Shown: positions 7,585 to 15,822, counted from the first letter of the stretch. The stretch is 18,417 bases of DNA from DASWIG01 sp965371445 (GCA_965371445.1 CBDUYN010000198.1:1-18417), one strand, 5' to 3'. The notes: generated from the letters alone by a model not told the origin. Made by a program: numbers and translations.

Positions 7585-8649
7585 CTACCAAAAGGCCACG
7601 ACCCGCTGGACGGTCCAGAAGGCGGCCATAGTTCCGATGGCATAGGTGGGGAGGCGCCAGGCCCAGACAGGCCAGCGCAGCTCAAAGCGTCGATTCCCGG
7701 CCAGCACGACGAGGATCGCCGCGACGAAGAGGAGTTGACCGACCTCGACGCCTACGTTGAAAAGAAAGAGCGCCAGCGGGATGGCGCTCTCGGGCAGCCC
7801 GACCTCGCTCAAAGCTCCGGCAAAGCCGAATCCGTGCAGCAGCCCGAAGGTGAACGCTACCACCCACGGAGACCGCTCCGTCAATCCCGGACGCCCCTGG
7901 CGCGAGTGGACGATCTCTGAAGCCAGGAAGAGGATCGAGAGGGCGATGACCGCTTCCACCGGCGCCGAGGGCACATGGACGAAGCCCAACGTCGCCAGGG
8001 CCAGGGTGATCGAGTGGGCGAGCGTAAACGACGTCACCGTCGCCACGAGCTGGCGCCATCCCTCGACGATCAAAAGCAGCGCCAGGACGAAGAGGAGGTG
8101 GTCGATCCCGCCCAGGATGTGCTCGACGCCGAGCAACAGGTAAGTCCTGGCCACCTCGGTCCAGGCCGGAGTCGCCGAGATCACGAACGACGGCTCCGCG
8201 GGAAGCACCCGCATGGTCTGTGCCGGTCCCTCCAAGGGCTCGAAACGCACCAGGACGTCGGTGAGCGTCTGCTGAAGGCCGTCAATGGTGATCGTCCCCC
8301 CGACCAGGCTCTGCGGACATCGGAGAGTCCAGCGTTCGAGGAAAGCACCGCCCGCCGCGTAGCTGGAGACCGGTGTGACCGCTTCGCAGCCGTCGGGGAA
8401 CCGTGGGTCGAGGCGCAGGCGCAGGTCTCCCTTGGCAGGCACCTTCCACAGCACCTCGTAGGTTCCCCCGGAGGGGGACAAATGGGACGCTGCCCCGGAG
8501 GGGGACAAATGGGACGCTGCCCCGGAGGGGGACAAATGGGACGCTGCCGGTCCGGTCTGGCGGATCTCCAGGTAACCCGGTCGCACTTCGTGCGCGTCGA
8601 GGCGGGCGGCTGCGAGGAGGGCGAGGAGGAGCCAGGCGGCCTTTTTCAC
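7585..8649 (-). CDS. HupE/UreJ-type membrane protein, putative metal permease
   Basis: This 354-residue protein belongs to the HupE/UreJ_2 family, linked to nickel or cobalt uptake in other bacteria. A signal peptide (1-19) precedes the typical HEVRPGYLEIRQTG start. Next comes a periplasmic beta domain to about 165. About seven membrane segments follow, with histidine-rich motifs VEHILGGIDHLLFVLALLL (175-193), FTLAHSITLALA (208-219), FGLLHGFGFAGAL (268-280) and FNVGVEVGQLLFV (297-309). The GTG at 8649 is the natural start: it overlaps the TGA of the upstream isomerase gene as GTGA, and a signal peptide begins exactly there. The longer open frame upstream is not needed. Residues 35-61 carry three identical nine-residue units (AASHLSPSG) from a DNA triplication. 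Metal specificity is not evident from the sequence, and transport is inferred from the family. Confidence 0.88.
   Translation of the reverse strand: MKKAAWLLLALLAAARLDAHEVRPGYLEIRQTGPAASHLSPSGAASHLSPSGAASHLSPSGGTYEVLWKVPAKGDLRLRLDPRFPDGCEAVTPVSSYAAGGAFLERWTLRCPQSLVGGTITIDGLQQTLTDVLVRFEPLEGPAQTMRVLPAEPSFVISATPAWTEVARTYLLLGVEHILGGIDHLLFVLALLLIVEGWRQLVATVTSFTLAHSITLALATLGFVHVPSAPVEAVIALSILFLASEIVHSRQGRPGLTERSPWVVAFTFGLLHGFGFAGALSEVGLPESAIPLALFLFNVGVEVGQLLFVAAILVVLAGNRRFELRWPVWAWRLPTYAIGTMAAFWTVQRVVAFW
8467..8547. repeat. Three perfect 27 bp tandem repeats (element copy E)
   Basis: Units at 8467-8493, 8494-8520 and 8521-8547 are identical and in frame. They encode AASHLSPSG three times near the N-terminus of the HupE-like protein. 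Each unit contains the core GTCCCCCTCCGGGG (complement strand), shared with the dispersed palindromes in other genes here. The final unit runs into LSPSGGT, close to LSPSGEQGGGT of copy C. Perfect identity implies a very recent expansion, and copy number may vary between strains. Confidence 0.9.
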
Positions 8650-9512
8650 GGGCTCGCCTCCGCCACTTTCGCCCAATCCGGCCGTTGGACGCTCACCTCG
8701 TAGCGCTGCCGGAGGCTCTGGTAGAACGCCTCGGCGGTCTCCGCCCGACGGACCACAGCCCACTCCCGCTCGACGACGTCGCGGATCTCGTCGAGCTCGG
8801 GCAGCTCACCTTCCCAGCGCTCGCTGACGTGAACCAGATGCAGACCGTACCCCGACTCCACCGGTCCTTCCCAGCGGTCCGACGGAACCTCCGCGAGCCG
8901 CGCCGCGAAGTCGCGGCCGAAGAGCTTCGCCACCTCGCCCTCGGGCAGCGACTCGTAGACGCTCGGCAACAACAGAGAATCCCCGAGGGCGCTGACGTCG
9001 ACGGCGACGGCGGCCGCCTCTCTTTCTTCAAGCTCCGCGAGGAGACGCTCGGCGTCGGCGAGGGCGGCCTCGCCACGTCGGTCCCGGTTCAGGTAGACGT
9101 GGCGGAAGCTGAGGCGCGACGGACGACGAAACGCGTCGGCGTGTTCCTCGAGGTAGACCGCGAGATCCGACTCGGTGGGCTCGACCAGCGCGGCGATGTC
9201 CTCGGAAATGAACTCCAGCTTCTGCCGCAGTCGGCGACGGACGATGGTGTCGTCGCGGTCGAGGCCCATGGCCAGCGCTTCCCGGTAGAAGATCTCCTCC
9301 CGGATGCGATCCTCGATCAGGCCGTCGAGCTCCGCCGCGGTGGGCGGACGCTGCCACGTCTTTTGAAAGCCCTGGACGAGCTGCTCGACTTGACCGGCGG
9401 TGATTTCGACGACAGAGGCCTCCTCGACCGGACCGGCGACCGCGCCGTACAGGAGGAAGAGGCCTGCTCCCAGGGCCAGGAAATGGAGGAGAGGCTCACG
9501 AAGCCATTTCAA
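8646..9512 (-). CDS. Membrane-anchored parvulin-type peptidyl-prolyl isomerase
   Basis: This is a 288-residue SurA/PpiC-like foldase. A single N-terminal membrane helix (about 8-28, LLHFLALGAGLFLLYGAVAG) leaves the rest in the periplasm. A helical chaperone-like region covers about 40-130, with the family pattern LIEDRIREEIFYREALAMGL. The parvulin-like domain runs from about 133 (RLSFRHVYLN) to 232, where EGPVESGYGLHLVHVSE forms the typical end. I chose the TTG at 9512. It overlaps the upstream stop as TTGA, and an open frame further upstream only covers the previous gene. No separate ribosome site is visible, so translation is probably coupled. It lies between two DUF3604 genes and the HupE-like gene. 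The likely role is folding of the exported DUF3604 products or the HupE ectodomain; this is inference. The middle of the isomerase domain is divergent, so catalytic activity is not certain. Confidence 0.85.
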   Translation of the reverse strand: MKWLREPLLHFLALGAGLFLLYGAVAGPVEEASVVEITAGQVEQLVQGFQKTWQRPPTAAELDGLIEDRIREEIFYREALAMGLDRDDTIVRRRLRQKLEFISEDIAALVEPTESDLAVYLEEHADAFRRPSRLSFRHVYLNRDRRGEAALADAERLLAELEEREAAAVAVDVSALGDSLLLPSVYESLPEGEVAKLFGRDFAARLAEVPSDRWEGPVESGYGLHLVHVSERWEGELPELDEIRDVVEREWAVVRRAETAEAFYQSLRQRYEVSVQRPDWAKVAEASP

Positions 9513-11440
9513 GGTGTGTACCAGATCGGCGAGGTATACGCCCGCTCGGTTGTGGTCATCTCCGCCTCGTCGGGCAATTGGACGCCGAAGCGCTTCGCGT
9601 CGTAGGCCGTCCAGCGCGGGGTGGGGATCTCGATGACCCGGACGTAGTAGAACGCGCGCCTCGCCGGATCGAAGTCCGGGTCGCTCCACACCGTGATCAG
9701 CTCGGGATCGCCGATGGTGTTGGTCCAGGTGGCGTTGGCGACGTCGACCGTGTTGCCTACCGGCGGCAGCTTACCGTCGGCTCCGGGCCGACGCTTGTCG
9801 GCGTCGGCCCAGACGACGTCATAGACCTTCTCGTGGGTCTTGCCACTCGCGTCGAGCCAACCCTTGACGATCTGGACGCGGTCGAGGTTGCCGCTGTAGG
9901 GGTCCTTGAGGGCGGCGACCAGGAAGGTCGGAGCTTTGCCGGCGGGAGCGGCTCGGAGGTCGCCGCCCATCGCCACGCCCTTGGTGTAGCCGACCGCACC
10001 CGGTTGGCGGTTGTTCGCATCGGCGGCCTCGAAGTCCCAGCCGCCGAAGAAACGCACCAGCATGCGCGGGCCGGTGGTGGCGTAGACCTCCTTGCGCATC
10101 ATGGCGTCGAAGAGGGCCTCGCGGGTGTTCTCGGTCGCCCAGACCCCCGCGTAGCCCGAGGAGGCCAGGTCATATCCAACGTATTTCCTCTCGCCAAACT
10201 GGCCGATGATGTGCTCCGCCCGGTGAGGGTTGGGCTCGTTTCCCGAGTGCTTGCCGAAGAAGTTTTCCTCCTCCGCGGTGGCGAGAGCGGTGTGCGCGTC
10301 GGTCGACCCCACCATGCCGAATTTGTACGGATTTGTGCCGAGCTCCTGTTCGAGCCTGAGGCCGTTCTTGAGCCCCTCGCGGGCGTACTCGTACTGCAGC
10401 ATGTCGTCGGTCTTGATCACGCTGAGATTGAGGTTGCCCTGATCCCAGGTCTCGTAGTCGGCGAACTCGTCGTTCGGCGAGAGGAACGGGTGGGTCTCGC
10501 CGTCACCCTTGATCTGGGTGGCCTCGTAGAGCGGTTCCCAGCGGATGCGATTCTTCGCGTAGTCACCGGTGAGCGGTCGGCCCGTCGCCGGGTTTACCTC
10601 GACCGGAAACATGATGCCGTTGGATATGTTGCCGTTGTGGGCCAGCGCCAGCACACGGCCGCCGGTCTTGTCTTCGTAGCGCTGCATCCAGGCCCAGAGA
10701 TCTTCGGGGTTGAAGCTCTCGTCCGTGGTGTACGGCAGCATCTGGCGGGCCAGATTGGCGGCGTCGCGGTAGAGCACGTTGCGGTGCAGGTTGTTGCCGT
10801 CCTCGGTGGACGTCCACTCGTAGCCGATGATGGTGGTGAAGCGTCCGGGTTCGTTGTACTGCTCGGCGATTTTCAGATAACGGTCCCAGATCGTCCTGGT
10901 GAAGTCCTCGCTCTTGAGGACCTCCGGGAGCGTGCCGAGCGCGAAGCTGTTGATGATGTCCATGGTAGCCGCGAGAGCCACGTCACCGCCCTGGACGACC
11001 CGGTTGTGCCAGTCTCGCACCGTCGGATCGGCGAGCAGGCTGGGGTTCCCGGCGACGATCTCGTTCATCGCACCGATGCCGTCCGAGTGGTCGGCGATGA
11101 CCAGCCAGTCGAGCGGCCGCGAGAGCTGTATGCGCTCGCCGTGGGTCGCGGTGACCTCCTCACCGCGGGCGAAGCGGTAAGCCTCCTCCGGGCCGAGCGT
11201 CACGCCGAAGGCGCGCGCGTCGATGGAGAGGTTGGTATGCAGGTGGGTGTCGCCCCAGTAGACCCGGGTCGGGAAGTTGCGCCCGGCGTAGGGCGAGTAC
11301 CCGGGCGCCTTGAAGAGGCTCGCGGCGTCGGCGGCGGTGAGCGTCATCTCACCCACCTGGTGGTGGGTCTCGGACTGCTGGGCGAACGCGGGGATCGTGA
11401 ACGCGAGCAGGAGCAGGGAGAACGTGAGTGTCTTTCTCAT
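9509..11440 (-). CDS. DUF3604 exported PHP-like metalloprotein (second copy)
   Basis: This 643-residue protein begins with a cleavable signal peptide (MRKTLTFSLLLLAFTIPAFA, then QQ). It carries the DUF3604 hallmarks: YWGDTHLHTN (H66, H68), WLVIADHSDGIG, LALAHNGNISNGIMF, FGMVGSTDAHTALA, a NTREALFDAMMRKEVYATTG segment and a C-terminal AYTSPIWYTP. The spaced HxH, DH, H and DxH groups resemble the metal ligands of PHP-type phosphoesterases, so a periplasmic metal-dependent hydrolase is the best guess; no substrate is known to me. The ATG at 11440 has a good ribosome site (GAGGAAACAACC). It lies 32 bp after the stop of a clear paralog and overlaps the next gene by TTGA. The two copies share motifs, ends and even the bases just before the start codon, so they arose by tandem duplication. 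Confidence 0.93.
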   Translation of the reverse strand: MRKTLTFSLLLLAFTIPAFAQQSETHHQVGEMTLTAADAASLFKAPGYSPYAGRNFPTRVYWGDTHLHTNLSIDARAFGVTLGPEEAYRFARGEEVTATHGERIQLSRPLDWLVIADHSDGIGAMNEIVAGNPSLLADPTVRDWHNRVVQGGDVALAATMDIINSFALGTLPEVLKSEDFTRTIWDRYLKIAEQYNEPGRFTTIIGYEWTSTEDGNNLHRNVLYRDAANLARQMLPYTTDESFNPEDLWAWMQRYEDKTGGRVLALAHNGNISNGIMFPVEVNPATGRPLTGDYAKNRIRWEPLYEATQIKGDGETHPFLSPNDEFADYETWDQGNLNLSVIKTDDMLQYEYAREGLKNGLRLEQELGTNPYKFGMVGSTDAHTALATAEEENFFGKHSGNEPNPHRAEHIIGQFGERKYVGYDLASSGYAGVWATENTREALFDAMMRKEVYATTGPRMLVRFFGGWDFEAADANNRQPGAVGYTKGVAMGGDLRAAPAGKAPTFLVAALKDPYSGNLDRVQIVKGWLDASGKTHEKVYDVVWADADKRRPGADGKLPPVGNTVDVANATWTNTIGDPELITVWSDPDFDPARRAFYYVRVIEIPTPRWTAYDAKRFGVQLPDEAEMTTTERAYTSPIWYTP

Positions 11441-11472
11441 GGTTGTTTCCTCAGGTGATGGCAGTCGGCAGT

Positions 11473-13386
11473 CTACGGGGTGTACCAGATCGGCGAGGTG
11501 TAGGCGCGGTCCTGCACGGTCATCTTGACGTGGTCGGGCATGGTGATCCCGAAGTACTTCGCGTCATACGCAGTCCACCGCGGCTTCGGAATCTCGATCA
11601 CACGGACGTAGTAGAAGGCGCGCTGTTTGGGATCGAAATCGGGGTCTGTCCAGTGGGCAGTGAGCAGCGGGTCGCCGATGGTGTTCGTGTAGCTCGCATC
11701 GGCGACGTCGACCGTGCTGCCGACCGGAGTCTTGCAGCGACCGTCGGCACCGATCTTGCGACCGTCTGAAACCGCCACGTCGTAGATCCGCTCCTGGGTT
11801 TCGCCCTTGGCATCCAGCCAACCCTTGATCACCTGGGCGCGATCGAGGTTGGCGTTGTCGGGATCGCGCAGCGCGCGGATCATGAAGCTCGGCGTCTTGC
11901 CCTCAGGCGCGGCGCTCAGGTCGCCGCCCATGGGAACGCCGTCACGATAGCCGCGCTCTGCAAAGTCAGGACGCTCGACTTCGTCGGCCTTGAAGTCCCA
12001 CCCGGCAAAGACACGTACCGTGATGCGCGACCCGGTCGTGGCATACACTTCCTTGCGCATCATGGCGTCGAAGAGCGCTTCTCGGGTGTTCTCGCGAGCC
12101 CAGACCGCGGCGAGCCCCGCCGCCCCGGTCTCCGCCCCATAGGAGGAGAGCTTCGGGTCCACTGGGGAACGGATGACGGTCTCTTCGGTGCGATGGTCGT
12201 TGGGCTCCAGGTGCGGCATCTTGCCGAAGAAGTTGTCCTCCCGACTGGTCGCCAGCGAGGTGTGGGAATCGGTGGAGCCGATCATCCCGAACTTGAAGGG
12301 GTTCGCACCCAACTTCGCTTCCTGGGCGAGACCGTTCTTGAGCGCCTGGCGCGCGTACTCGTACTGGAGCATCCAGTTTTCCTTTGGATGCGTCGCGGGC
12401 ACATCGGCTTTGTCCCAGGGCTCAAAGTCCGCGAACTCGTCGTTCGACGACAGGAACGGGTGGGTCTCGCCGTCGCCCTTCATCTGGGTGACTTCGTAGA
12501 CCGGCTCCCAGCGCATGCGCGTCTCGGCATAAGCGCGATCGAGAGGCCGTCCGTCCAGCGTTTCCAGCTTGAACATCAGACCGTTGCTCCAATTGCCGTT
12601 GTGGGCAATGGCCAGGATCTGTCCGCCGGTCTTCTCCTCGTAGCCGGCCATGTACTTCCACAGGTATTCAGGGTCCCGGCTTTTGTACATGGGAAGCGGC
12701 AGCACCTGGTTGGTACGGTCCGCGCCGTCCCGAAATATCACCACGCGGTGGAGATTGCCGCCCAATTCAACCGAGCTCCACTCGAAGCCGATCAGCGCCG
12801 TGAACCGACCCGGCTCGTTGTACTCCTCAGCCGTTGCATTGACGCGCTCCCAGAGCGAACGCTTGGCAGCCGGGTTCTTGATCAGTTCCTGTGGGTTGTC
12901 TCCCGCTCCGCTTTGCACGATCTCTTGAAAAGCCTGGTACCCACCCTCCTTGGATTCGTTGAACATGTCGTACCAGCGCTTGCCGACCGGGTCGGCGAGC
13001 AAAGCGGGGTCGCCATTCCGGATCATGGTCGCCAGACCGAAGTATTCGGCGTGGTCGGCGACGACCAGGAAATCCAGAGGACGGAGCAACTTGGCGCGCA
13101 TCCCGGTGCTGGAGGTCACTTCCTCACCGCGCGCGAAGCGATAGGCTTCCGCGGGGCCGAGCTTGTTACCGACGAAACCGGCGTCCACCGAATTGGCTGT
13201 GTGCAGGTGTGTGTCACCCCAGAAGACGCGATTCGGGAAGTGCTGGTCTACGAAGGGCGAGTAGTCGGGCTCGTTGTACGCCGCCTGTTCTTTGTCGACG
13301 GTGAACTCCTGCGCGGCGGCCGACGTGGCCATGGCGAGGGTCAAACAGAGTGTCAGCGTTGTTCTCATCGTTCTCATCGCTCTCAT
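11473..13386 (-). CDS. DUF3604 exported PHP-like metalloprotein (first copy)
   Basis: This 637-residue protein is the first gene of the DUF3604 operon and a paralog of its downstream neighbour. A signal peptide (ends TSAAAQ, about 26) is followed by FWGDTHLHTANSVDAG (H60, H62), FLVVADHAEYFG, ILAIAHNGNWSNGLMF, FGMIGSTDSHTSLA, ENTREALFDAMMRKEVYATTG and the terminal AYTSPIWYTP. These are the likely metal-binding and structural signatures of the family. I prefer the ATG at 13386, which follows AAGGAAACAACCG. An in-frame ATG 20 codons further upstream gives a polar extension before the signal peptide and lacks a ribosome site. Two more in-frame ATGs follow at 13377 and 13368 because the first bases form three 9 bp repeats. 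Compared with the second copy, it contains an extra insertion around VIRSPVDPKLSSYGAETGAA, so the paralogs may differ in specificity. Confidence 0.92.
   Translation of the reverse strand: MRAMRTMRTTLTLCLTLAMATSAAAQEFTVDKEQAAYNEPDYSPFVDQHFPNRVFWGDTHLHTANSVDAGFVGNKLGPAEAYRFARGEEVTSSTGMRAKLLRPLDFLVVADHAEYFGLATMIRNGDPALLADPVGKRWYDMFNESKEGGYQAFQEIVQSGAGDNPQELIKNPAAKRSLWERVNATAEEYNEPGRFTALIGFEWSSVELGGNLHRVVIFRDGADRTNQVLPLPMYKSRDPEYLWKYMAGYEEKTGGQILAIAHNGNWSNGLMFKLETLDGRPLDRAYAETRMRWEPVYEVTQMKGDGETHPFLSSNDEFADFEPWDKADVPATHPKENWMLQYEYARQALKNGLAQEAKLGANPFKFGMIGSTDSHTSLATSREDNFFGKMPHLEPNDHRTEETVIRSPVDPKLSSYGAETGAAGLAAVWARENTREALFDAMMRKEVYATTGSRITVRVFAGWDFKADEVERPDFAERGYRDGVPMGGDLSAAPEGKTPSFMIRALRDPDNANLDRAQVIKGWLDAKGETQERIYDVAVSDGRKIGADGRCKTPVGSTVDVADASYTNTIGDPLLTAHWTDPDFDPKQRAFYYVRVIEIPKPRWTAYDAKYFGITMPDHVKMTVQDRAYTSPIWYTP
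13360..13386. repeat. Three 9 bp repeats carrying alternative start codons
   Basis: On the minus strand the gene begins ATGAGAGCG-ATGAGAACG-ATGAGAACA. These are near-identical 9 bp units, each supplying an in-frame ATG (13386, 13377, 13368). Unit gain or loss by slippage would only change the positively charged start of the signal peptide. Confidence 0.7.
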
Positions 13387-13845
13387 CGGTTGTTTCCTTT
13401 GCTGCCTGGCCTGTATCAGATCGGCGCCGGACGATCCGAAGCCCACCGCGGCGAAGCCGGGGGAGCGGACGGACCAGCTGATCTCGGTGCCGTTCGCCGA
13501 CTATGTCACAGAAAGCCACTGGGGGGCATATGGGACATTGGTCGTAGTCCGCCCTGGGCTCACGTCCTGGCGGTTCGGCGGCCGGCTGGCGGAACGGTTC
13601 ACCGAAGAGCCGGCGGGACGCCGGAGCTTCCAGCGCGGAAAGTCGTCGCCAAGAGCCGGCCCAGACGACCGCCACGGGAAGTTGTAGTCCCGGCGGTGAT
13701 CCTCCGAGCTCTATCGCGGGCCTCGTCATAACCAGGTGGTCGATGCTTGCCTCTCTCGCGAGACGGGGATCGGTGTTCGGGATTCGTCTCTGGGAGGCCG
13801 GTTCCGGCCGCACCCGGGGATGAATTCAACCCACTAGCGCTCCTC
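13387..13845. other. Intergenic gap of about 460 bp upstream of the DUF3604 operon
   Basis: I find no convincing gene here. Open frames exist on both strands, but they are arginine- and proline-rich, lack family motifs, and partly overlap the DUF3604 start. The gap must contain the end of the phosphatase operon and the promoter of the DUF3604 operon. A weak hairpin, GGCCG-GTTC-CGGCC, lies at 13796-13809 shortly after the phosphatase stop, without a T-run. No strong -35/-10 pair is visible; GATACA near 13410-13415 (minus strand) is only a weak -10 candidate. Confidence 0.5.
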
Positions 13846-15822
13846 TCAGCTTTGCCGCTTGACGATCACGGCCGTGCGGTCGTCGTCGGCTGGGGCGTCG
13901 CCGGTGAGCTCGCGCAGCGTCGCCCGGATCGCCGCCAGGATGTCGACCGCCGTCTCCCGCCGGTAGCGACGGATCACCTCGCTCACCCTCTCCTTGCCCA
14001 GCTCCACCCCGGCCGGGTCGGCGGCTTCGAAGAAACCGTCGGACAAGACGGCGTAGATGTCGCCCGGACGCATCTCGACCGGCGGTGGAGCCAGGATTGG
14101 CAACGCCGGAAACAGCCCCAGAGGAGGCGCATCGGCGTTTAGAACCTCGACTTGATCGTCCGCGGCCCGGTAGACGAGAAGCGGCGCCTGGCCGGCGCTG
14201 AAGGTCGCGATCGTCGAGTCGGCGACGCGTACCTCCGCGAACCAGGCGGTGATGAAGCGGTTGGCGGGTAAGTCGGCGTAGAGCTGCTCGTTGACGTGGG
14301 TGGCGAGCCCGGACAGGTCGCAGCCGAGGCGCACCGCCATGCGCAGCATGGCCCGGAGCTGGGTCACCGACAGCGCCGGGCCGACGCCGTGGCCGGTGGC
14401 GTCGGCAAGCAGCAGGACGGCGCGCTCGGCGTCGGCCTCGCCCTCGGTCATGGTGCCGTCACCGTCGAGGCCGATGACGTCGTAGCTGTCGCCGCCGGTT
14501 TCGTCGGCGGGCTCGCTCCAGACCACGAGGTCGAAACCCTGGAGCCGCGGCAGCTCCCTGGGAAAGGTCTTCTGCTGAATCTGGCGTGCCAGCTGCAAGT
14601 CGCTTTCGAGCTTCATCAAGGTCCGTAGGCCCCGGCGCATTTCGTTGTGGGCGTCGGCCAGGTCGTGGACCTCCGCCAGCGGGGTCACGATGGGCTTGCC
14701 CGGCTCCAGGTCTCCCTGGCGGATGCGGTGGCTTTCCTTGACCAACGATTCGATCGGTTCGCTGAAGCGCCGCGCCAGGACGACGGCACGCGCCACCGCT
14801 CCCAGAAGCACCGCGAGGGTGATGGCGAGGATCCACCAGCGCTGGCGCGCCCTCTCGCCGAGCAGATCGGCGTGCGGCAACGCGACGGCGATCAGCAGTG
14901 TCCCTCCCCCTTGCTCCCCCGAGGGGGACAGTCGGGGCTCGTCGGAGAGCTCGAACGGGCGTCCGAGCGTCCACCAGCTTTCGCCGCCGCTTGTGAAGCG
15001 CAGCGGTTGGCCGGCGTTTTCCGGCCCGGCCTCCGCCAACGCTTCGACGGCGGCGTCGATGAGCGGCAGGCCGAGCTCGCGCGGGGTTTCGAGCAGCGCC
15101 GAGGCGGGGTCCCGGTCCTGCCAGATCTCGGGATCCTCGGGCCAGGAGAGGAGACGGCGGTCCTTGGTCACGAGCCACAGGCTGCCCCGTTCGCTGACCT
15201 CGATCTCGCGACCGTAGCGCGTGAGGTCGTCCAGGAGGACGTCGAAAGCGACGACGCGGTCGACACCGTCCTCGCTCGGGTAGGTGACCGAGGCGGTGAG
15301 CCCGGGACGCTGGGCGGTCTGAAAGAGGTAGGGTTCGGTCCAGTGGATCGCGGGTCCGTCGTCCGCCGCGGCGTCGCGGCGGGCGAGGGCGCCCACGAAC
15401 CAGGGCCGCGTACGGGGGTCCGGGTCGTCCGCGCCGACACGCCGGCTCTGCCAGCCGTTCGCGGTACGCAGCAGATAGCTCCCGCGGCCTTCGCCGTCGG
15501 CCAGGAGCACGCCCGAGATCTGTGGCAGACGAGCGACGAGAGGAGCGGCGAGCGGCTCCAGCGAGCTCGGATCCCCGATGTCGAGGAGCCCCGCCTCCGC
15601 CCAGGCCCGGAGGGCCAGGAGGCCGCCCGAGACGGGATCGAAAAAACGCCGGAGCTTGCCGTCGGCCTCGTCGACGGAGCGCTCGACGATCGTCCGCGAC
15701 AGGGTTTCGACCGTTCGCCGGGCGCCGGTGAAGGTGGTCGCCAGGATGGCGCCGGCGAGCAGCAGGATGACGAGAATCTGATCGCCCAGGAGCTGCTTGC
15801 GAATGGATCGGCTACGGCTCAT
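13846..15822 (-). CDS. Cache-HAMP-SpoIIE membrane PP2C phosphatase
   Basis: This is a 658-residue transmembrane signalling phosphatase. Helix 1 (about 15-34) and helix 2 (about 329-349) bracket a periplasmic dCache-like sensor, including RPWFVGALARRD (139-150) and YPSEDGVDRVVAFDVLLDDL (181-200). A HAMP linker (about 350-402, RRFSEPIESLVKESHRIRQG) and a short coiled segment (LARQIQQKTFPRELP) lead into the SpoIIE/PP2C domain at 420-656. The metal-binding aspartates look intact: GGDSYD (443-448), DATGHG (474-479), SDGFFEA (594-600) and DDDRTA (646-651). Such enzymes usually dephosphorylate STAS-type anti-sigma antagonists; no such partner lies in this window. The gene starts 15 bp after the channel gene, with GAGGAG at the preceding stop as ribosome site. 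Residues 299-306 derive from palindromic element copy C within the sensor. Confidence 0.92.
   Translation of the reverse strand: MSRSRSIRKQLLGDQILVILLLAGAILATTFTGARRTVETLSRTIVERSVDEADGKLRRFFDPVSGGLLALRAWAEAGLLDIGDPSSLEPLAAPLVARLPQISGVLLADGEGRGSYLLRTANGWQSRRVGADDPDPRTRPWFVGALARRDAAADDGPAIHWTEPYLFQTAQRPGLTASVTYPSEDGVDRVVAFDVLLDDLTRYGREIEVSERGSLWLVTKDRRLLSWPEDPEIWQDRDPASALLETPRELGLPLIDAAVEALAEAGPENAGQPLRFTSGGESWWTLGRPFELSDEPRLSPSGEQGGGTLLIAVALPHADLLGERARQRWWILAITLAVLLGAVARAVVLARRFSEPIESLVKESHRIRQGDLEPGKPIVTPLAEVHDLADAHNEMRRGLRTLMKLESDLQLARQIQQKTFPRELPRLQGFDLVVWSEPADETGGDSYDVIGLDGDGTMTEGEADAERAVLLLADATGHGVGPALSVTQLRAMLRMAVRLGCDLSGLATHVNEQLYADLPANRFITAWFAEVRVADSTIATFSAGQAPLLVYRAADDQVEVLNADAPPLGLFPALPILAPPPVEMRPGDIYAVLSDGFFEAADPAGVELGKERVSEVIRRYRRETAVDILAAIRATLRELTGDAPADDDRTAVIVKRQS
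14898..14931. repeat. In-frame GC-rich palindromic element, copy C
   Basis: This is a 34 bp copy with the complement core GTCCCCCTCGGGGGA, differing from copy A at about 3 of 34 positions. It lies in the opposite orientation relative to its host gene and is read as LSPSGEQGGGTLL in the last part of the periplasmic Cache sensor, just before strand IAVALP. The host gene is unrelated to the TamB-Omp85 gene, so the similarity cannot come from protein homology. Confidence 0.75.

Noticed and set aside
8650..8763. N-terminal extension of the HupE-like protein
   Set aside because: The extension lies within the isomerase gene, is polar and unlike any HupE, and hides the signal peptide that starts at the GTG at 8649.
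9578..11458. Long forward-strand open frame of 626 codons
   Set aside because: It mirrors the second DUF3604 gene on the opposite strand and has no recognisable domains; the minus-strand protein has clear signatures.
13274..13687. Forward-strand frame with a lipoprotein-like hydrophobic start (VVLIVLIALIGCFLCCLAC)
   Set aside because: The hydrophobic part is the exact complement of the DUF3604 signal-peptide and start-codon repeats, so the resemblance is coincidental; the rest matches nothing.
13760..13810. Intrinsic terminator after the phosphatase gene
   Set aside because: The hairpins here have tiny loops or imperfect arms and no T-run, so I mention them only within the gap description.
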